A stretch of 64,000 bases of DNA, from positions 62,001 through 126,000 of the forward strand of contig CAKTOF010000003.1 of assembly GCA_934589675.1 (NCBI GenBank), given 5' to 3'. The notes under the pieces were generated by a model. It searched no databases, was not told the origin of the DNA, and was given only the letters and a program-made list of their open reading frames with translations. The stretch comes from an uncultured Oscillospiraceae bacterium. GTDB taxonomy: Bacteria; Bacillota; Clostridia; Oscillospirales; Oscillospiraceae. The position numbers were made by a program, and so were the translations under genes. This document shows positions 27,791-35,984 of the stretch, piece by piece. Position 1 is the stretch's first letter; each line of letters starts with the position of its first letter.

Positions 27791-28678
27791 TCAAAACCAT
27801 GGATACTGTACGACCTGATCGACAATAGACAAAAGCTGAGGAGACTCCATAGCCTGGCTCCATGCCACAACGAATTCACATCTGCTCATATCCGGGCACG
27901 GAAGCATGACCAGATCCTCTTCATAAGCAGGGGGCAGCAGTCCGGACAGAAGTATGGTTACTCCGCGGCCGGCAGCTACATCCAGAAGTACGGAGTCGAT
28001 GATTTCGTGCTCATATGTAATGGTGGGCGCAAAACCGTACTGCTCACAAATTGCGCAGAGCTCTTTTGGGGCGCTCTGGAAAATAGCGCTGGGAAACATG
28101 AATGTTGCGTCCCGCAGTTCATTTAGATGGACAAACTCCCGGTGAGCAAGCGGATGGCTCTTGGGCAGCACGATACAGTTTTGCGCCTCCATCAGGGTAC
28201 GGCAGGACAGATTGGGAATGCCGGTCAGCCCGTTGCTGATGCAAAAAACCAAATCTGTGGAGCCGACGGACACGGCATGGCGCAGCGAGAACCAGTTATA
28301 GCGTGTGATGAGAAATTTCTGCGGCTTGAAATTTCTTGCATAGTATAAAATAAACTGATTCAGTTTTTGCGAGAAAAGGTCGTTGGTAAAGCCAATTTTA
28401 ATCTGGGACAGCTGAGCGGCTCCCACATTTCTCAGGCGGTAGAGCAGTTCGCGCTCCTGCCGGAAGAATTGCTCTGATTCCTGTAAAAGCAGCGTGCCCG
28501 CCGGAGTCAGGGACAGCCCACGGTTGCTTCTTGTGAAAAGCTTTACGCCCAATGTATTTTCTAAGGCCTGAATCTGGCGGCTTAGTGCAGGCTGAGAGAT
28601 GTAGAGGTTTTCGGCAGCCTTGCTGAGGCTCAACTGAGTAGCGGCTTCCACGAAATAGTGCAGTTGATTCAGATTCAT
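27791..28678 (-). CDS. LysR-family transcriptional regulator
   Basis: A 295-residue LTTR with an N-terminal winged helix (LNQLHYFVEAATQLSLSKAA, ISQPALSRQIQALENTLG) and an effector-binding domain. It is divergent from the ABC-transporter cluster that begins 190 bases away and is the natural candidate regulator of it. The start is ambiguous: ATG as given, or an in-frame TTG two codons upstream that sits closer to AAAGGA. Base composition and codon use match the transporter cluster rather than the older genes to the left. The effector is unknown. Confidence 0.9.
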   Translation of the reverse strand: MNLNQLHYFVEAATQLSLSKAAENLYISQPALSRQIQALENTLGVKLFTRSNRGLSLTPAGTLLLQESEQFFRQERELLYRLRNVGAAQLSQIKIGFTNDLFSQKLNQFILYYARNFKPQKFLITRYNWFSLRHAVSVGSTDLVFCISNGLTGIPNLSCRTLMEAQNCIVLPKSHPLAHREFVHLNELRDATFMFPSAIFQSAPKELCAICEQYGFAPTITYEHEIIDSVLLDVAAGRGVTILLSGLLPPAYEEDLVMLPCPDMSRCEFVVAWSQAMESPQLLSIVDQVVQYPWF

Positions 28679-28684
28679 AAGCAA

Positions 28685-28866
28685 AGCGTCCTTTCAGTAA
28701 TAAAACCGGGTTTTGCTATAACAATTTGGGTATGGCAACTATACACTTATTATACTGTACAGCGGTGTGCAAATCAACTACAATTAGCCCATCAGAGAAA
28801 ATTATGCACAATATTGAAAATCCATATTAAAAATCAATTGTGCAAATTTGAGCATGGAGGTGTGGC
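28685..28866. promoter_or_regulatory. Divergent control region between the LysR gene and the ABC cluster
   Basis: This AT-rich 182-base gap should hold the promoters of both directions and the LysR sites. On plus, TTGGGT, 16 bases, TATTAT (about 28727-28754) is a possible promoter for the cluster. I could not single out one T-N11-A box with confidence. Near the right end GGAGGTG is the ribosome site of the ATPase gene. Confidence 0.45.
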
Positions 28867-30369
28867 GTGAGTATGGGAGCGGAGCTGCTTCGTATTGAAG
28901 GTATGGTAAAAAGCTTTGGAGCAACAAAGGCGCTTCAGAGTGTCGATTTTGTACTGAACCGAGGGGAGATCCGTGGCTTCGTCGGAGAGAACGGGTCTGG
29001 AAAATCCACGATGTCTTCTATTGTGGCCGGGATTCAAAGCTGCGACAGCGGGAAGATGTTCAAGGATGGAAAGCTCTATGAGCCCCATAACGTGGCGCAG
29101 GCACGGGAGCAGAAGGTCGCCATGATTGTTCAGGAGATGGGTACGATCAGCAATATTGGTGTTGCAGCCAATATCTTTCTGGGCGAGATTGAACGATTCA
29201 CAAAATTTGGACGAGTGGATCGCAAGCGGATGTATGCGGAGGCGGCTGAGGCGCTCGAGAATATCGGGGTTACGGATATTGACACGACGCGGTCGATCAA
29301 CTCCCTGAACTTCGAGGACCGCAAACTGGTGGAGGTAGCCAGTGCCATGCGCTGCGACCCGGACGTTCTGATCGTGGACGAGACCACCACAGCGCTGTCC
29401 CAGCGCGGCCGCAGTGTGATCTACAAGCTGATGAGCGATATGGCTGCAAACAACAAAGCGGTTATATTTATCTCTCACGATTTGGACGAACTGATGGCGG
29501 TGTGCACGCATATTACGGTGCTTCGGGACGGCGTCATGATTGGTTCTCTGAATAAGGAAGAATTTGAGCCGAAACTGCTTCAGGCCATGATGGTGGGCAG
29601 AGAACTGAAGGGCGATTACTACCGCGGCGATTATGATGGGTCTCATGGGGAAAAAGTTATGCTGAGCGTGAAAAACCTGTGGGGCCTGCACACGCTTCGG
29701 AACATCAACCTGGAGGTCCACGAGGGAGAGATCCTTGGCTTGGGCGGACTTTCCGAGTGCGGGATGCATGACTTGGGTCGGGTGATGTTCGGAATCGACA
29801 AATTTGTTTGCGGTGAAGTGCTGGATGAGCACGGAAATCCGATCACTACCACACATGGCGCGGCGGCCGCCGGAGTGGGCTACGTTTCGAAGAACCGCGA
29901 TCAGGAGTCGTTGATGCTCCAGGCGACCATCGGATACAACATCTCGCTTCCTTCGCTCGATGCGGTCTCGACAGGGAAGATCATCTCTTTAAAGAAAGAG
30001 CGAGCGTTTGTGGATGAGGAAATCAAGGGATTGAGTATCAAGTGTCAAAGCAGAGAGCAGAAGGTGCGGGCGCTGTCCGGCGGCAATAAGCAGAAGGTCG
30101 CCTTTGCCAAATGGGTTGGAAAGAAATCGAAAGTGCTCGTTTTGGACTGCCCCACCCGTGGCGTGGACATTGGCGTCAAGGCGGCCATGTATCAGCTGAT
30201 TTATGAACTGAAAAAAGAAGGTACCGCGATTGTGCTGATTTCAGAAGAACTCCCGGAGCTGATCGGTATGAGCGACCGGATCCTGATTATGAAGGACGGA
30301 GCGATTCAAGGTGAATATATGCGCTCCCCGGATTTGACGGAATATGAGCTGATTCAGAAGATGATTTAA
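28867..30369 (+). CDS. Ribose-family ABC transporter ATP-binding protein (two ATPase domains; GTG start)
   Basis: The 500-residue protein is a tandem ATPase of the RbsA/MglA type. The N-terminal half has a normal Walker A (GENGSGKST, about 38-46) and Walker B (VLIVDETTTAL). The C-terminal half has the degenerate P-loop usual in the family (GLGGLSECGMHDLGR), LSGGNKQKVAFAKW and VLDCPTRGVDIGVK. It would drive import through the two permeases encoded downstream. GTG is preferred as start because it lies five bases after GGAGGT; an ATG two codons on is an alternative. The substrate class is not necessarily sugar. Confidence 0.92.
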   Translation: MSMGAELLRIEGMVKSFGATKALQSVDFVLNRGEIRGFVGENGSGKSTMSSIVAGIQSCDSGKMFKDGKLYEPHNVAQAREQKVAMIVQEMGTISNIGVAANIFLGEIERFTKFGRVDRKRMYAEAAEALENIGVTDIDTTRSINSLNFEDRKLVEVASAMRCDPDVLIVDETTTALSQRGRSVIYKLMSDMAANNKAVIFISHDLDELMAVCTHITVLRDGVMIGSLNKEEFEPKLLQAMMVGRELKGDYYRGDYDGSHGEKVMLSVKNLWGLHTLRNINLEVHEGEILGLGGLSECGMHDLGRVMFGIDKFVCGEVLDEHGNPITTTHGAAAAGVGYVSKNRDQESLMLQATIGYNISLPSLDAVSTGKIISLKKERAFVDEEIKGLSIKCQSREQKVRALSGGNKQKVAFAKWVGKKSKVLVLDCPTRGVDIGVKAAMYQLIYELKKEGTAIVLISEELPELIGMSDRILIMKDGAIQGEYMRSPDLTEYELIQKMI

Positions 30370-30387
30370 GGGGAGGGAGGAGAAGAA

Positions 30388-31335
30388 ATGGCGCTGCAAA
30401 AAATGCAATGGAAGGACAAAATCAGCACTCTGGTTCCCGTCCTTGGCCTGATATTCGTGCTGGCCTTTTTCGGCATTGTATCCCATGGCGAGATTTTTCG
30501 GGGGAATAACCTTGCTACGGTGCTAAACCAGGCATTTACAACGGTGATAATTGCGGTGGGACTGTCCATGATCTACGCGCAGGGCGGCATGGATTTCTCA
30601 CCCGGCGGGGTTCTGGCGCTGTGCTCGCTGTGTGCGATGGCGGCGGCCGACGCCATGGGCAACACCATCCTGGTCCTGCCGGTTTGCATTGTTTCGGGCA
30701 TCGCTTGCTACTTTGTAACTGGGTTTATAACCGTGGGCCTCAATCTGAACCCCTACATCGGCTCTGTGTCAATGATGTTCCTGACGCGTGGAATTGTGAA
30801 CTCTGTGCTTCAGGGTCACTCTTATGAAGCCATTGACTTAGGCATGGCAAACAATATCTATATTCGTTTCATTGCCTTGGTGCTGATTATCTTTGTTGGC
30901 TGGCTGGTGTTCAACCGCACAAAGCTGGGGCGGGTGAGCCAAGCGTACGGAGAAAACCCTGTGGCAGCAGGACAGACCGGCATGCCGCTTAAGCGCTACC
31001 GCTTGCTGGCATATTGCTTCGGCGGCTTGATCGTGGGCGTTGCCGCATTCTTCTTGTTGGCCAGAACCGGAAATGTTACAACCGGAACTGGAACCAATGA
31101 GGAAATGAATGTGATTATCGCCCTTGCGCTGGGCGGAATGGCGATGAGCGGCGGCGTGCGCACAGCCGTCCGCTGTGGCGTGATTGGCGGCATCATCATC
31201 TCTGTGCTGGTCAACGGCATGGTGGTCGTCGGCGTTCCGGTCACGCTGACACACGGTGTGCGCGGGCTGATTTTCCTTGCAGTTGTGGCAATCAGCTTCG
31301 TGCGCGATAAAGGCAATAAGCTTCTGCCGCGCTGA
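30388..31335 (+). CDS. Ribose-family ABC transporter permease (first of two)
   Basis: A 315-residue membrane protein of the RbsC/BPD-transport-2 family with about eight to ten helices. It shows the family's AVGLSMIYAQGGMDFSPGGVLAL near residue 60, the cytoplasmic coupling stretch FNRTKLGRVSQAYGENPVAA and the C-terminal AMSGGVRTAVRCGVIGGIII. It starts 18 bases after the ATPase gene, behind GGGAGGAG. It probably forms a heterodimer with the second permease further along. Confidence 0.92.
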   Translation: MALQKMQWKDKISTLVPVLGLIFVLAFFGIVSHGEIFRGNNLATVLNQAFTTVIIAVGLSMIYAQGGMDFSPGGVLALCSLCAMAAADAMGNTILVLPVCIVSGIACYFVTGFITVGLNLNPYIGSVSMMFLTRGIVNSVLQGHSYEAIDLGMANNIYIRFIALVLIIFVGWLVFNRTKLGRVSQAYGENPVAAGQTGMPLKRYRLLAYCFGGLIVGVAAFFLLARTGNVTTGTGTNEEMNVIIALALGGMAMSGGVRTAVRCGVIGGIIISVLVNGMVVVGVPVTLTHGVRGLIFLAVVAISFVRDKGNKLLPR

Positions 31336-31390
31336 GAATGGTGGAAGCCAAATGTAAAAAACAAAATATAAAAGGAAAGGAATGACAAGC

Positions 31391-32425
31391 ATGAAAAAAC
31401 TCATCGCACTGCTGCTCGCACTGGTTATGGCGCTTGGACTGGCAGCCTGCAGCAGCCCCACCGGGGACAAGACCTCTGATGGAGCCACTTCTGCCAGCGC
31501 GAAACCGGAAGGAAATGGTGATTCCAGCCAGCCTGCCGGGGACAAGACCTCTGACGCAGACGCCGCCTCCGGCACGAAACCGGAAGGAAATGATGAACCC
31601 GGTCAGCCGGATGGAGCGTCCCCGCTGGAGGGCAAGCATGTTGGCCTGCTGATTTACAGCACGACAACGCCTTGGGCCATGAACATTATCAATACCACAC
31701 AGTCCTTGTGCGACAGCCTTGGGATGAAGCTGACCGTAGCCGAGGCCGGAACGCCCAACGACGTAATCACCGGCGCGGAGAATCTGCTGTCTGCGAACAT
31801 CGACGGTATGCTGTGCGCCATGGACGGCGGTATTGCCAACAAGGTGATGGAGCTGACCGAGTCCCATCAGGTCTATACCACCTTTACGTTCACCAATATT
31901 CTCGAAGAGGAATACTACGATAAGATCGCTGACAGCGAGTACTATGCCGGCTCCATCAATTCCCAGGACTTTGAAGCGGCCTATGATATGACCCAGCACT
32001 GCATTGACATGGGTGCCGACAAATGGGTCTACCTGGGAATGCCGGAAGGCGCCGGCCCGAGCATTGATGCCCGCGCAGACGGCTTTAAGGCGTGCCTGGC
32101 AGACAACAATCTGGAGCTGCTCAGCGAAGCGCGTACCTTTGACAAGGTGGAGGGCGCGCAGAACCTGATCACCAACTTCCCTGAGCTCAATGGCTTCGGC
32201 GCCGGCAACAATGCCGCGAAGAATGCCAGCGGCGCGCTGGAGTCTGCCGGTAAAATGGGCTCGGTCTATATGTTCTGCTTCGAAGCGGCTGAGTCTTATG
32301 TTCAGGAGTATTTTGACAATGGCTGCCTGCACGGCTGCGCCGACGGCGTGGTGGGCCATGTGGAGCTGGCTCTGGCGCAGCTGTGCAATGCCCTGACCGG
32401 AAATATGCTCTTGGGCGAGGATTGA
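31391..32425 (+). CDS. ABC transporter substrate-binding lipoprotein, truncated by an in-frame TGA
   Basis: The protein has a lipoprotein signal (Cys20 in LGLAAC), a repeated linker with two copies of a GDKTSD and KPEGN unit (about 25-75) and a Peripla-BP-4 sugar-binding-type domain (GKHVGLLIYSTTTPWAMNII). It stops at TGA after NMLLGED, 344 residues in, but the same frame continues for another 70 codons with the expected end of the domain. The stop therefore removes part of the C-terminal lobe. Whether it still folds is unknown. Start: ATG giving the standard signal peptide; another ATG three codons earlier is possible. Confidence 0.85.
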   Translation: MKKLIALLLALVMALGLAACSSPTGDKTSDGATSASAKPEGNGDSSQPAGDKTSDADAASGTKPEGNDEPGQPDGASPLEGKHVGLLIYSTTTPWAMNIINTTQSLCDSLGMKLTVAEAGTPNDVITGAENLLSANIDGMLCAMDGGIANKVMELTESHQVYTTFTFTNILEEEYYDKIADSEYYAGSINSQDFEAAYDMTQHCIDMGADKWVYLGMPEGAGPSIDARADGFKACLADNNLELLSEARTFDKVEGAQNLITNFPELNGFGAGNNAAKNASGALESAGKMGSVYMFCFEAAESYVQEYFDNGCLHGCADGVVGHVELALAQLCNALTGNMLLGED

Positions 32426-32638
32426 AGGGCTGTGGGATTCAGCGTTCCCTATATCGTCGCCTATGACAGCGATGACTTTTCCGCTCTGATCGCCAACAGC
32501 TACGACGGCAACATGATTTTCAATCTGGATGAGCTGAAGAACATGATAACCGCCTTTAATCCTGATGCAACCGCCGATACAATGAAGGCTGCTGTGGATG
32601 CGTTCTCCATTGAGGATCTGCTGGCCCGCCGTGCCTGA
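32426..32638 (+). pseudogene. Severed C-terminal part of the binding protein
   Basis: In frame with the preceding gene and beginning right after its TGA, this 70-codon stretch reads GFSVPYIVAYDSDDF, then ITAFNPDATADTMKAAVDAF, the usual closing strand and helix of Peripla-BP-4 proteins. It has no ribosome site of its own. A single change of a TGG codon to TGA, or a read error, would explain it. It is followed by a normal TGA. Confidence 0.75.
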
Positions 32639-32676
32639 GAGGCGCAGGGGCTGACGAAGGGTAAGCACTGACTTGA

Positions 32677-32706
32677 GCCCTCCGCTCTGCAAGCGGGGCG
32701 GAGGGC
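32677..32706 (+). other. Intercistronic stem-loop
   Basis: GCCCTCCGC and GCGGAGGGC pair around a short loop, with no T-run after them. It lies between the binding-protein gene and the second permease, where such structures often protect the upstream mRNA or lower expression downstream. Confidence 0.5.
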
Positions 32707-32757
32707 ATCTGTTTCGATATGAGGGAATTGATACTCCCGCATAAGGAGAGATGGCAA

Positions 32758-33756
32758 ATGAAGAAGAATCCAAAGAAATTGATTGGTGATATTTTGCAGG
32801 TCATCGTCTGGCCGGCGGGAGTTTATCTGATTTTCTTTGTGCTGTGCAGGGTGCTGAATGCAGGAACGTTCGGCAGTCTGAGCAGCATCCGGATGGTGCT
32901 GGTGCAGACAGTTCCGGCGACGATGCTGGCATGGGCGATGTCCGGCAATATGCTGAGCAAACGCTGGGACTTTTCCATCGGCAACATGATGATCCTGACC
33001 TGTCTGGCGGGAGTCCCGCTGGCGGAGCTGAGCGGCTTGGGCGCGTGGGGCGTTCTAATTTTTACGGTGCTGTTCGGCGCGCTGTTTGGCCTTGTTAACG
33101 GGGTGCTTTATACATCGCTGAGAATTCCGATGCTGCTGATTTCCGTTGGCATGATGAAGGTTTATGAATGTGCGGGCTACCTGATCCGTGATGGACGTCC
33201 GGCAGAGCTGGGCGGCTCCATGAAGATGTTTGGGCAGCTCCCATGGAACTTTGTCCTGCTTGTGATTATGGGACTGCTCTACTATTATCTGTATTTTTGC
33301 AGCTGCTTTGGCGAGAATTATCACGCGCTCCGGGACGGGCAGGGAATTGCAGTGAACAATCATGTCAATGAGCGCAAAAACGCGATCCAGTGCTGTGTAA
33401 TTATGGGGATCTTTGTCGGAATGGCCGGTGTTGCCTACTCCGGAATGTCCGGAATCGTGGAGTCTTCTCCCAGCCAGAACAACTCGATGAACATGATGTG
33501 TACGGCCTTTGCACCGATCTTCATAGGGCGGTATCTGTCTCGTCATGTGAACATCACAGTGGGTATTTTTACAGGCACCTTAACCATGAAGCTGTTGACT
33601 TCCGGCATTGTTGCTGTTGGCTTGCCATCGCCGATGCAGAACGTAGGCAATGGCGCGTTCCTGATCCTGTTTATGGCGATTTCGGCCAATCAGGATCGTA
33701 TCAATGACTGGCTTGCCAGACGGAAGATGGCGGCGGAAATCAAAGAGGGAGCATGA
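32758..33756 (+). CDS. Ribose-family ABC transporter permease (second of two)
   Basis: A 332-residue membrane protein related to the first permease but divergent, with MLAWAMSGNMLSKRWDFSIGNMMIL as the family core and ALFGLVNGVLYTSLRIPMLLIS after it. Two unlike permeases of this family in one operon imply a heterodimeric channel, as in autoinducer-2 and rhamnose systems. The start ATG follows AAGGAGAG; an upstream in-frame codon lacks a ribosome site. Placement after the binding protein rather than beside the other permease is unusual. Confidence 0.88.
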   Translation: MKKNPKKLIGDILQVIVWPAGVYLIFFVLCRVLNAGTFGSLSSIRMVLVQTVPATMLAWAMSGNMLSKRWDFSIGNMMILTCLAGVPLAELSGLGAWGVLIFTVLFGALFGLVNGVLYTSLRIPMLLISVGMMKVYECAGYLIRDGRPAELGGSMKMFGQLPWNFVLLVIMGLLYYYLYFCSCFGENYHALRDGQGIAVNNHVNERKNAIQCCVIMGIFVGMAGVAYSGMSGIVESSPSQNNSMNMMCTAFAPIFIGRYLSRHVNITVGIFTGTLTMKLLTSGIVAVGLPSPMQNVGNGAFLILFMAISANQDRINDWLARRKMAAEIKEGA

Positions 33757-33827
33757 TCTGCGGCAGAGTAAACAGCTGCCATAAGTCAAAATAAACATTT
33801 GAAATCAAAAAACAGGGAGATGAGTGC

Positions 33828-34763
33828 GTGAAAGTCACGGCAATTGTCTGCGGGCGCAGGAATCAATACACTGAGCGCGCAGCCCGCGCGGCGCTGAAGG
33901 CCGCGAAGGACGAGGGGGCGGAAGTGACCCTGATCAATCTCATGGATCTGAACATCAAGCCGTGTATCAACTGTCAGGCCTGTGTGCGGGCCATGCGGGA
34001 TCCGGATTTCAAGGGGACATGCCCATTGGGACAGGATGACATGGAGTGGCTGGATGATCAGATGCTTTCCAGCGACGGACTTCTGTTTGTGGCGCCTATG
34101 TTTGAGAATTCGGTGCCTGGCGTCTACAAGGTAATGTGCGATCGCATGGGGCCTTCACATGATGTTACATTCTTGAAAGAGGCTTATGACCAACGGATGG
34201 CAAAAGGGGAAGATCCGAAGATCGACACTCGCTTTTTCCGCGCAAGGGCGGTTGCGTTCATTGGCCATGGAGGCAGCGAGTGGTCCTATTTGAGCTATCC
34301 GTCTCTTGCTGTGCCTGCCATTTCAATGGGCATGACCATTGTGGACTATGTACGTTTGGATTGGAACAATACGCTGATTCTGGATGATGCCCGCATGGAG
34401 CGGGTAAGGCAGTGCGGCGCTCATTTGGCAAAGATGGCGGCGCTGCCGGATCAGGAGCGCAGCTACATTGGCCCTGAGGGCGTATGCCCGGCGTGCCACT
34501 GCGATGTGGTGCGGGTCGATCCGGAAACCGGCGGCGTGGAATGTGCCTTGTGCGGGGTCAAAGGAAAGCTGGAAAACGGCAGGGTGATGATGGACCCGGA
34601 GAGCGTAAAGCTGTCCCACATCTTTGAAGCAGGACGTCAGAAGCACATGGCCGACCTGAAGAACAATGGGAGAGTTCGGGCTGGATTGGATCAAGCGGAG
34701 ATTCAGCGGCGCACAAAGCCGCTGCTGGAGGAGATCCCAACACTGAAACCGCACCGCAGCTGA
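33828..34763 (+). CDS. Flavodoxin-fold NAD(P)H-dependent oxidoreductase with C-terminal zinc ribbon
   Basis: The first 200 residues match the NADPH-dependent FMN reductase/iron-sulfur flavoprotein family: a flavin-binding start (TAIVCGRRNQYTERA), a cysteine cluster at 46, 49, 52 and 65 that could hold an iron-sulfur centre, and LGQDDMEWLDDQML followed by LFVAPMFENSVPGVYK. A CPAC ... CALC pair near 224-244 looks like a zinc ribbon, followed by a helical tail. The gene lies inside the transporter cluster, so it may reduce or demethylate the imported compound; this is inferred. The ribosome site is CAGGGAGATG and the start may be GTG-like context, here GTG at the given coordinate. Confidence 0.82.
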   Translation: MKVTAIVCGRRNQYTERAARAALKAAKDEGAEVTLINLMDLNIKPCINCQACVRAMRDPDFKGTCPLGQDDMEWLDDQMLSSDGLLFVAPMFENSVPGVYKVMCDRMGPSHDVTFLKEAYDQRMAKGEDPKIDTRFFRARAVAFIGHGGSEWSYLSYPSLAVPAISMGMTIVDYVRLDWNNTLILDDARMERVRQCGAHLAKMAALPDQERSYIGPEGVCPACHCDVVRVDPETGGVECALCGVKGKLENGRVMMDPESVKLSHIFEAGRQKHMADLKNNGRVRAGLDQAEIQRRTKPLLEEIPTLKPHRS

Positions 34764-34820
34764 GGCCGCTGCGCGCGGCAGGATGAAATCGTTTTATCGC
34801 ATAATTAAGGAGCTAGTTTT

Positions 34821-35969
34821 ATGGGAGTGTTGACAAGGGAAGATAAACAGTACCGTTATGGAAAGATGCGGGAGTTTATGTCCCGGGAGGGCATCGATGC
34901 CATGCTGTGCAGCGGCGAAGGTGCGATCCGTTATATTGCAGGACACTATTACAATACGAAATGGGTTCAGGCGCTGATGTTTCGGGATTCTGATCCAGTG
35001 GCACTTGTGGCGCTGCCCGGCAGAGAGTATCTGCTGACCAGCGTGCAAAAATATGAAGAGGATTATTGGGTCAAGGATTCCAGAATCAACAGCCCCGAGA
35101 CAGTACGGAATATTCTTCTGCAGCGGGTGGGCGCCACGGCCAGAGTTGGAGTCACTCTGGGGGATATTCCGGCCGGGGCGTACCTGACCTTGAAGAAAAT
35201 GCTCCCGGATATGACCTTCGTGGATATTACCGGAAGCTTTAAAAAGATTCGACGCTGCAAGACGGGCGGGGAGCTGGAGCTGCTGCGCCTTTCTCCTGCC
35301 AACGTAGATGCCTGCTGCGCGGGGATCTCTGAATTCCTGAAGCCGGGTATGACGGAGAATCAGCTTTGGGGTTACTTAGAGCGCATTATGCGGGAGGCCG
35401 GCTCCGCGGACACACTCAACCAGACCTGTGTGGACAAAAGAGACATCAGCTCGGTGCTGCCCAGCTGGGTACACCGTCAGCGTCCCATTGAAAAAGGGGA
35501 TCTGATCGCTGCGGAGATCACATCCAGCGCCGGCGGATACTGGACGCAAAAAATCGTGACGATCTCCATGGGACAGCCGCCTCAGGTGGTGCAGGATATG
35601 AACGCTGTGGGCAGTGCGGCGGTCTGGAAGGCTGCTTCGCTGGTTCGGCCGGGAGTCAATGCGCGGGATGTGCTGCGGGTGATGGATGAGGCAATTGAAG
35701 CGGAAGGCTTCCTGTCTCCAAGACAGTTTCTCACCGGGCCGCAAGGCCATCTCAGCGGTCTGGATGTGGATGAAGGCACCTTCGAGCTGGATCAGGACTT
35801 TGTTCTGGAAGAGGGAATGCTCTTTGTGCTTCATCCGGGCACCGCAGTAAAAGGCTGGAAGCCCGGAGAATACGGGATTTTCGGCCCAGGGACGATGTTC
35901 CTGGTCACCCACGACGGAGTAGAGAGCCTAAACCAATTTCCCAATGACATCATTGTGGTAGACTGCTGA
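34821..35969 (+). CDS. Creatinase-like 'pita-bread' fold protein (first copy)
   Basis: The 382 residues have the two-domain layout of creatinase and aminopeptidase P: an N-terminal domain (REGIDAMLCSGEGAIRYIAG) and a C-terminal M24 domain. The five metal ligands of M24 peptidases (D, D, H, E, E) are mostly lost: the first pair is replaced in IAAEITSSAGGYWTQKI, and the glutamates in LHPGT and GIFGPGTMFL. A histidine remains in GPQGHLSG. Non-peptidase members of this fold include creatinase, ectoine hydrolase DoeA and DMSP lyase DddP. It may cleave a C-N or related bond of the transported compound; substrate unknown. Confidence 0.8.
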   Translation: MGVLTREDKQYRYGKMREFMSREGIDAMLCSGEGAIRYIAGHYYNTKWVQALMFRDSDPVALVALPGREYLLTSVQKYEEDYWVKDSRINSPETVRNILLQRVGATARVGVTLGDIPAGAYLTLKKMLPDMTFVDITGSFKKIRRCKTGGELELLRLSPANVDACCAGISEFLKPGMTENQLWGYLERIMREAGSADTLNQTCVDKRDISSVLPSWVHRQRPIEKGDLIAAEITSSAGGYWTQKIVTISMGQPPQVVQDMNAVGSAAVWKAASLVRPGVNARDVLRVMDEAIEAEGFLSPRQFLTGPQGHLSGLDVDEGTFELDQDFVLEEGMLFVLHPGTAVKGWKPGEYGIFGPGTMFLVTHDGVESLNQFPNDIIVVDC

Positions 35970-35984
35970 GGGGGCATATGAACC

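Noticed and set aside
32423..32425. Selenocysteine codon in the binding protein
   Set aside because: No selenium-dependent family member is known here and no hairpin of the SECIS type is visible after the TGA.
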